Shown here piece by piece: positions 47,951-51,999 of a stretch of 51,999 bases of DNA; positions within the stretch are counted from its first letter, which is position 1; every line of letters begins with the position of its first letter. The stretch is taken from NCBI GenBank assembly GCA_945877315.1, contig CAMCRP010000016.1:1-51999 (forward strand), in the 5' to 3' direction. Below the pieces are notes generated by a model. The model made no database searches. It worked only from the letters and a program-made list of their open reading frames with translations, and was not told the DNA's origin. Made by a program: the position numbers and the translations under genes. Source of the DNA: an uncultured Ruminococcus sp. (lineage in GTDB: Bacteria > Bacillota > Clostridia > Oscillospirales > Ruminococcaceae).

Positions 47951-48233
47951 AAAAGTTTCGTCCACCTTTTCAAAGGTGGCGGGGTCGAGGGGCAGAGCCC
48001 CCGTCGCCTCCGCAGAGGCGAAATCCCCTAAGCTAACAGATACAGAGATGTAACAGCAAACCGCACAAAAAAACAGCCCCAACAGCACCGCACACAAACA
48101 AAACAGTAAAGCATCAAACTAATCGACAATACAAACCTAAAGAAAACCCACAATTGTGTGCGGTGCTTCGTGAAAAAAATTAAGGCGTCCACGCCTTAAA
48201 AAAATTCACACCGCCGATAGGCGGCAAAAGGGT
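47951..48233 (+). repeat. Palindrome-rich structured element, copy B, downstream of pheT
   Basis: It starts 32 nt after the pheT stop with AAAAGTTTCG. Stems in order: CCACCTT/AAGGTGG, GGGGC/GCCCC, TCGCCTC/GAGGCGA, a long-range 13-bp GCACCGCACACAA/TTGTGTGCGGTGC (48085-48097 with 48154-48166), TTAAGGCGT/ACGCCTTAA and CCGCC/GGCGG. It shares order and orientation relative to the upstream gene with copy A at 38306. No ORF is seen. Confidence 0.8.
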
Positions 48234-48282
48234 CATCGCAAACCCACCCCATACACACCCCCAAGAAAGGAAACAAGCCAAA

Positions 48283-48801
48283 ATGATACTAGACAAACCC
48301 TTCTTCTCCCGTGACGCTTTGGAGGTCGCCCCCGAGCTGGTGGGAAAACGTATCGTTCATATCCTCCCTGACGGCACACGGCTTGAAGCTGTCATCTCCG
48401 AAACAGAATCCTACCGAGGCGTTGAGGACACTGCCTGTCACGCTTCAAAGGGCAGAACGCCCCGAACCGAGCTGCTTTTCGGTGAAGCAGGTATCATTTA
48501 CGTTTACCTTTGCTACGGTATGCACTGGCTGATGAACGTTATCACGGGGGAAAAGGAGCAGCCACAGGGCGTTCTTATCCGTGCGGCTAGGGACTATTCG
48601 GGTCCTGCGAAGCTGACAAAGCATCTGCAAATCAATGGAGATTTTAACGGTAAACCGATTTACGGAAATCCCGAGGTTTTCATTGAGGAAACGGATATTG
48701 TCCCCGAGATAATTACCCTGCCGAGAGTGGGCATAAACTACGCAACTCCCGAATATAGGGATATTCCGTGGCGGTTTGCGGATAAAAAATATGTGAAGTA
48801 A
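48283..48801 (+). CDS. DNA-3-methyladenine glycosylase (AAG/MPG family)
   Basis: A 172-residue monofunctional DNA repair glycosylase that removes alkylated purines. The family pattern is clear: ETESYRGVEDTACHASKGRTPRTELLFG with the catalytic Glu, then GIIYVYLCYGMHWLMNVIT and GVLIRAA. The protein is a little shorter than the typical 190-200 residues. AAAGGA precedes the ATG. It lies after the structured element, so it may be read from the pheST transcript or from an unrecognised promoter in that element. Confidence 0.92.
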   Translation: MILDKPFFSRDALEVAPELVGKRIVHILPDGTRLEAVISETESYRGVEDTACHASKGRTPRTELLFGEAGIIYVYLCYGMHWLMNVITGEKEQPQGVLIRAARDYSGPAKLTKHLQINGDFNGKPIYGNPEVFIEETDIVPEIITLPRVGINYATPEYRDIPWRFADKKYVK

Positions 48802-48806
48802 AAACG

Positions 48807-48850
48807 CCGAACTTTCTGAAATGTTTTGTTTTGGAAAGTTCGGATTTTTA
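48807..48850 (+). terminator. Intrinsic terminator of the glycosylase gene
   Basis: The 10-bp stem CCGAACTTTC/GAAAGTTCGG is followed by ATTTTTA. Confidence 0.8.
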
Positions 48851-48881
48851 TCTTTGATTATCGTTTATCGATAAATAACTA

Positions 48882-48910
48882 TTGACAAACAAGATGCAGT
48901 GTGCTATACT
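48882..48910 (+). promoter_or_regulatory. Sigma-A promoter of the hypothetical lipoprotein gene
   Basis: Perfect TTGACA, 17-nt spacer, TATACT. Confidence 0.85.
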
Positions 48911-48955
48911 GTATTCAAAGGAAGCAATATTTGAAGTCTTTGGAGGCAGTATGCT

Positions 48956-49624
48956 ATGAAAAAATCAGCCGTCATATTTTTAATGATAATATGCTGCATA
49001 TGCTTGACGTCCTGTTTGAGAATATTGAACATTACGGGAAATGAAAACAGCGATTATATCAAGTATAACGGAATTTTGTATAATGGGGCGGGTTTTTATG
49101 CTGCCGATGATGATTTAAGATTAATAGGTCATATCAAGAACGGAGCAGATGTTTACGCTGTCGGAAATGACAAACTGCCGCAGTTTATTATAATTCACGG
49201 CAGTGATAACAGCGGTTGTTTTGCAGCAGAGGGTGCATATATACCCACAAGCGGAAGGATAACTAAGGCGTTGATAGACCCGGTGACCAGAGGTACCAAT
49301 TCCCAATATCTGTCAACAGATGATGAACTGGCTATGCTTGAAAAAATCACGAACCTGACAGGAGAGCCGCAGGAGTTTTTGGTGGATAATTCTGGAACGG
49401 ACGGAAATGCGTTTTATTATGTTTACAATGACAGCAATGTGACTTGTTTGGAAAATTACGGCGGATATATTGCGCATACGGACGGGAAATGGATATATTC
49501 CGCACCCGGCGAAAGCATAGAGCGGAAAGAACACAATACGGTGCTTATTACGGGAATTGTCATAGAAGATGAAGAGCTTATCAATGAAATTCGTGAGAGC
49601 AGTCTTGGAGAATATATTGAGTAA
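48956..49624 (+). CDS. Hypothetical lipoprotein
   Basis: A 222-residue protein not assigned to a family. A signal peptide with a Cys-rich hydrophobic core ends in the lipobox LTSC (lipidated Cys20). The mature part is acidic and Tyr/Asn/Asp-rich, with repeated GxxY/NG motifs and no membrane segment, so it should sit on the outer face of the membrane. GGAGG lies 9 nt before the ATG. It is AT-richer than surrounding genes and has its own promoter and terminator, suggesting an independently acquired unit. Confidence 0.75.
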   Translation: MKKSAVIFLMIICCICLTSCLRILNITGNENSDYIKYNGILYNGAGFYAADDDLRLIGHIKNGADVYAVGNDKLPQFIIIHGSDNSGCFAAEGAYIPTSGRITKALIDPVTRGTNSQYLSTDDELAMLEKITNLTGEPQEFLVDNSGTDGNAFYYVYNDSNVTCLENYGGYIAHTDGKWIYSAPGESIERKEHNTVLITGIVIEDEELINEIRESSLGEYIE

Positions 49625-49633
49625 AAGAATTTT

Positions 49634-49669
49634 CCACAGCAGTGAAGTCCCGTTGCTGCGGATTTTTTT
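49634..49669 (+). terminator. Intrinsic terminator of the lipoprotein gene
   Basis: The stem CCACAGCA/TGCTGCGG (one mismatch) is followed by ATTTTTTT. Confidence 0.75.
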
Positions 49670-49713
49670 GTCCTGTAATTCACAAAAAATTAAGAAATAT
49701 TTCTGAAAAAGTA

Positions 49714-49742
49714 TTGTAAAAGCGATTTGCTTGTGTTATAAT
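49714..49742 (+). promoter_or_regulatory. Sigma-A promoter of the Nudix hydrolase gene
   Basis: TTGTAA, 17-nt spacer, TATAAT; AAGGAG precedes the start. Confidence 0.82.
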
Positions 49743-49833
49743 TTTAATATAGAACATTTGTTGCTGTAAAAATGTGATAAATGTTCTTCAATTTCATAAA
49801 ATCAAACGTCTGTAAAATAAAGGAGTCCTGAAA

Positions 49834-50370
49834 ATGCACCTTGAGGAAAAAACTCTAAGCTCCGAGCTTATTTATCACGGAAAAATCATTGACCTTAGAA
49901 AGGACATTGCCGAGCTGGAAAACGGCACCGAGGCGATCAGGGAGCTGGTCGTTCATTCGGGCGGAGTGTGCGTTGTGCCTGTTACCGAGGAAGGGAACAT
50001 TTTGTTCGTTAAGCAGTTCCGCTATCCCTTTAAAGAGGTGCTGCTGGAGATCCCTGCGGGCAAGATAAACGAAGGTGAGGAGCATTACGAGTGCGGACGC
50101 CGTGAGCTTCTTGAGGAAACGGGTGCGTCCTGCGAAAATTACGAATATTTGGGGGTAATGTACCCTTCTGTCGCATACCTTTCGGAAAAAATTCATATGT
50201 ATCTTGCAACGGGGCTTTCCTTCTCCGAGCGTCATCTTGATGAGGACGAATTTCTGGACGTAATTTCCATTCCCATGGAAAAGGCGGTTGAAATGGTCAT
50301 GAGTAACGAGATAAAGGACGGAAAAACGCAGATCGCTGTTCTTAAAGCATATTACAAGCTGAAAAAATAA
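49834..50370 (+). CDS. Nudix hydrolase, ADP-ribose pyrophosphatase type
   Basis: A 178-residue protein. The Nudix box starts at Gly76: GKINEGEEHYECGRRELLEETGA fits GX5EX7REUXEEXGU. The upstream IRELVVHSGGVCVVPV and QFRYPFKEVLLEIPAGKI and the tail match ADP-ribose pyrophosphatases (NudF/YqkG), which split ADP-ribose to AMP and ribose 5-phosphate. Monocistronic. It converges on spoVG. Confidence 0.9.
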   Translation: MHLEEKTLSSELIYHGKIIDLRKDIAELENGTEAIRELVVHSGGVCVVPVTEEGNILFVKQFRYPFKEVLLEIPAGKINEGEEHYECGRRELLEETGASCENYEYLGVMYPSVAYLSEKIHMYLATGLSFSERHLDEDEFLDVISIPMEKAVEMVMSNEIKDGKTQIAVLKAYYKLKK

Positions 50371-50371
50371 A

Positions 50372-50397
50372 AGAAGCCCCGCATTTACGGAGCTTCT
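50372..50397 (-). terminator. Intrinsic terminator of spoVG
   Basis: The stem AGAAGCTCCG/CGGGGCTTCT on the minus strand (one G-T pair) is followed by TTTATTTTTTC. Confidence 0.7.
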
Positions 50398-50425
50398 CAA
50401 AAAACATACTGACAGCCGATGACTA

Positions 50426-50746
50426 TTAAAGAGAGGTGAAGTCGGAGTCGCCTCTTTCAAGGGCTTCTGCTTCCTGCTCTGCCTGCATCTGCTCAATATG
50501 ACGGGTGTAGGCATCGAGTATCTGAGATTCAACAAGCTGGCGGGCATCGGGGGAGATGGGGTGTACAATATCTCTGAACACGCCGTTTTCGTCCCTTCTG
50601 CTGGGCATTGCAACGAACAGCCTTTCATCGCCCTGAACCACCTTGATGTCGTGGATAGCGAGCTGGTTGTCGATAGTGATGGAAATTACTGCTCTGAGTC
50701 TGCCATCGGGGATTATTTTTCTGATTTTGATATCTGTGATAACCAT
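50426..50746 (-). CDS. spoVG: Septation/sporulation regulator SpoVG
   Basis: A 106-residue small nucleic-acid-binding regulator. The start MVITDIKIRKI, the central GDERLFVAMPSRRDENGVFRDIVHPI and the Glu-rich tail are typical; RDIVHPI is the best conserved region. In Bacillus it affects asymmetric septation and is sigma-H dependent; in other Firmicutes it binds DNA or RNA. AAGGAGG lies 11 nt before the ATG. Together with gpr it supports a spore-forming lineage. Confidence 0.95.
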   Translation of the reverse strand: MVITDIKIRKIIPDGRLRAVISITIDNQLAIHDIKVVQGDERLFVAMPSRRDENGVFRDIVHPISPDARQLVESQILDAYTRHIEQMQAEQEAEALERGDSDFTSL

Positions 50747-51013
50747 TTTACAGATGTCCTCCTTAAAGTATTGGGATGATGTTTTACGATATTTGCCGGT
50801 ACGACGCAGAATGAAACCTTTTTCGCTTCTTCCTGCATTACAGATAGTATGGATCCTGTTATGGATAAATATACAGAAAATCTGCGGTGCCGTCAGTTAT
50901 TTCAAGAAATGACCATTCGGTCAATTACCTTTATTACAATTATACAGATTTCCTTGTGGATTTTTATAGAATATTTCTCTGAACTTATTTTTAACTTTTG
51001 TGAGGTGTTTTTG
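50747..51013. promoter_or_regulatory. Divergent control region between spoVG and murC
   Basis: It contains the inverted repeat TGACC-ATTC-GGTCA (50910-50923). I could not fix a convincing -35/-10 pair for either gene; a sigma-H type promoter for spoVG was looked for without a clear match. Confidence 0.35.
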
Positions 51014-51999
51014 TTGAATAATATTAACGCAGATTTTAAGGACATTCTTGAAGGAAAAAAGCATATTCATTTCATCGGCATAGGCGGTTCGGGAATGTAC
51101 CCGCTGGCTCAGATACTTCACTCAAAGGGCTTTTACCTGACAGGTTCGGACAACAACGAAACGGACACTCTGGCGGCTGTCCGAAAAATGGGCATACCCG
51201 TTTTTATGGGGCAGAGGGCGGAAAATATTGAGGGTGCCGATCTTATTGTTCACACGGCGGCTATTATGGAGGACAATCCCGAGCTTATTGCTGCAAGAAA
51301 CAGCGGCGTTCCCGTCATTGAGCGGAGTATTTTGCTGGGACTTGTGACATCATGGTACGACAATGCGGTTTGCGTCTGCGGCACTCACGGAAAGACTACC
51401 GTTTCTTCGCTGCTTACGCAGATATTTATGGAGGCGGGAAGGGACATTTCCGCAGTTATCGGCGGAAAGCTTCCTCTTATCGGCGGCAGCGGACGCTGTG
51501 GCAGTTCGGATATTATGGTTTGCGAAGCCTGCGAGTTTATGGACCACTTTCTCATGCTTTCGCCCGATACGACGGTGGTTCTGAATGTTGACGCAGACCA
51601 TCTGGAATACTTCAAAAACATCGAAAATATTATAAAATCGTTTCATAAGTTTTGTGAGATGACAACAAAAAATATTATCGTAAATGGCGATGATGTTAAT
51701 TCCATGAAGGCTGTTGAGGGAATTACGGGGAAAAATATAGTAACATTCGGAATTTCGGATAAAAATGATTACTATCCCTCCAACCTTGTAACGATAAATC
51801 CCATGAAACGTGAGTTCGACCTTATGCACAAGGGTGAAAGATTGGTTCGGCTGACTGTCAATATTCCCGGGGAGCATAATATTCTCAATGCTGTGGCTGC
51901 GGCTGCTGCGGCTATTGCAAACGGGCTTTCCCCCGAGGAGATCGTCAAGGGAATGGCAAGCTTCCACGGTGCAAAGCGGCGCTGTGAAAAGCTTGCCGA
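51014..51999 (+). CDS. murC: UDP-N-acetylmuramate--L-alanine ligase, truncated by the window edge
   Basis: The first 328 codons of an enzyme of about 460 residues that adds L-Ala to UDP-MurNAc in peptidoglycan synthesis. It starts with TTG at 51014, GAGGTG 6 nt upstream. The N-terminal domain has HIHFIGIGGSGMYPLAQIL and LTGSD; the ATP loop is GTHGKTT (123-129); EACEFMDHF and LNVDADHLEYF follow as in MurC. The last visible part contains FHGAKRRCEKL, the MurC family motif. Frame is open to the edge. Confidence 0.95.
   Translation, partial: MNNINADFKDILEGKKHIHFIGIGGSGMYPLAQILHSKGFYLTGSDNNETDTLAAVRKMGIPVFMGQRAENIEGADLIVHTAAIMEDNPELIAARNSGVPVIERSILLGLVTSWYDNAVCVCGTHGKTTVSSLLTQIFMEAGRDISAVIGGKLPLIGGSGRCGSSDIMVCEACEFMDHFLMLSPDTTVVLNVDADHLEYFKNIENIIKSFHKFCEMTTKNIIVNGDDVNSMKAVEGITGKNIVTFGISDKNDYYPSNLVTINPMKREFDLMHKGERLVRLTVNIPGEHNILNAVAAAAAAIANGLSPEEIVKGMASFHGAKRRCEKLA

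Overview
The window looks like chromosome from an anaerobic, low-to-mid GC Firmicute of the class Clostridia, most likely a Ruminococcus-like member of the Oscillospiraceae. The evidence is consensus sigma-A promoters with AGGAGG-type ribosome sites, spore genes (gpr, spoVG), LL-diaminopimelate aminotransferase, an archaeal-type multi-subunit glutamate synthase, a flavodiiron protein, a Phe T-box, and a two-gene SufC/SufB-like Fe-S assembly pair without other suf genes nearby. No rRNA, tRNA, CRISPR, prophage or intact insertion sequence was recognised. The species assignment is inference.

Layout. 1-4.8 kb (minus): one operon from a strong promoter, bacterial PH protein, FkbM methyltransferase, asnS, then a membrane EAL protein cut by the window edge. 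4.9-8.9 kb (minus): lrgA-lrgB-pepV and a secreted Fn3/transglutaminase-like protein. 9-10.8 kb (plus): metal/corrinoid-type binding lipoprotein overlapping a C39-like peptidase. 11-13.6 kb: nadC, a TatD-linked type radical SAM protein, aldose epimerase. 13.9-15.7 kb: Xaa-Pro aminopeptidase. 15.7-19.6 kb (minus): smsC-smsB-cysE-cysS, linking cysteine supply with Fe-S assembly. 20-25.8 kb (plus): five glutamate synthase genes followed by an ANTAR regulator on its own promoter. 25.8-27.9 kb: dapF-dapL. 28-30.7 kb (minus): YitT-like membrane protein, two-domain PPK2. 31-32.2 kb: flavodiiron protein. 32.3-35.5 kb (minus): sugar-binding-domain/GGDEF sensor and gpr, with rpsT divergent. 36.2-38 kb (minus): argH plus an Imm1-like gene. 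38.6-42.8 kb (minus): sbcDC. 42.9-47.9 kb: small membrane protein, Phe T-box, pheS, a YcxB-like gene, pheT. 48.3-50.7 kb: alkyladenine glycosylase, lipoprotein, Nudix hydrolase, spoVG. The right edge cuts murC.

The most unusual content is intergenic. (i) Two palindrome-rich elements of about 290 bp follow pheT and sbcC in sense orientation; they have diverged in sequence but keep six paired stems with apparent compensatory changes. (ii) Heptamer-phased repeats (GTGAAAA/GTGGAAA, GTTGAGT) sit exactly at gene ends and sometimes supply the stop codon. (iii) A 151-bp MITE-like element carries 15-bp terminal inverted repeats and an 11-bp flanking direct repeat, with related copies elsewhere. (iv) Another inverted-repeat element lies in front of the YitT gene. 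All pathway statements rest on motif recognition from the sequence alone.
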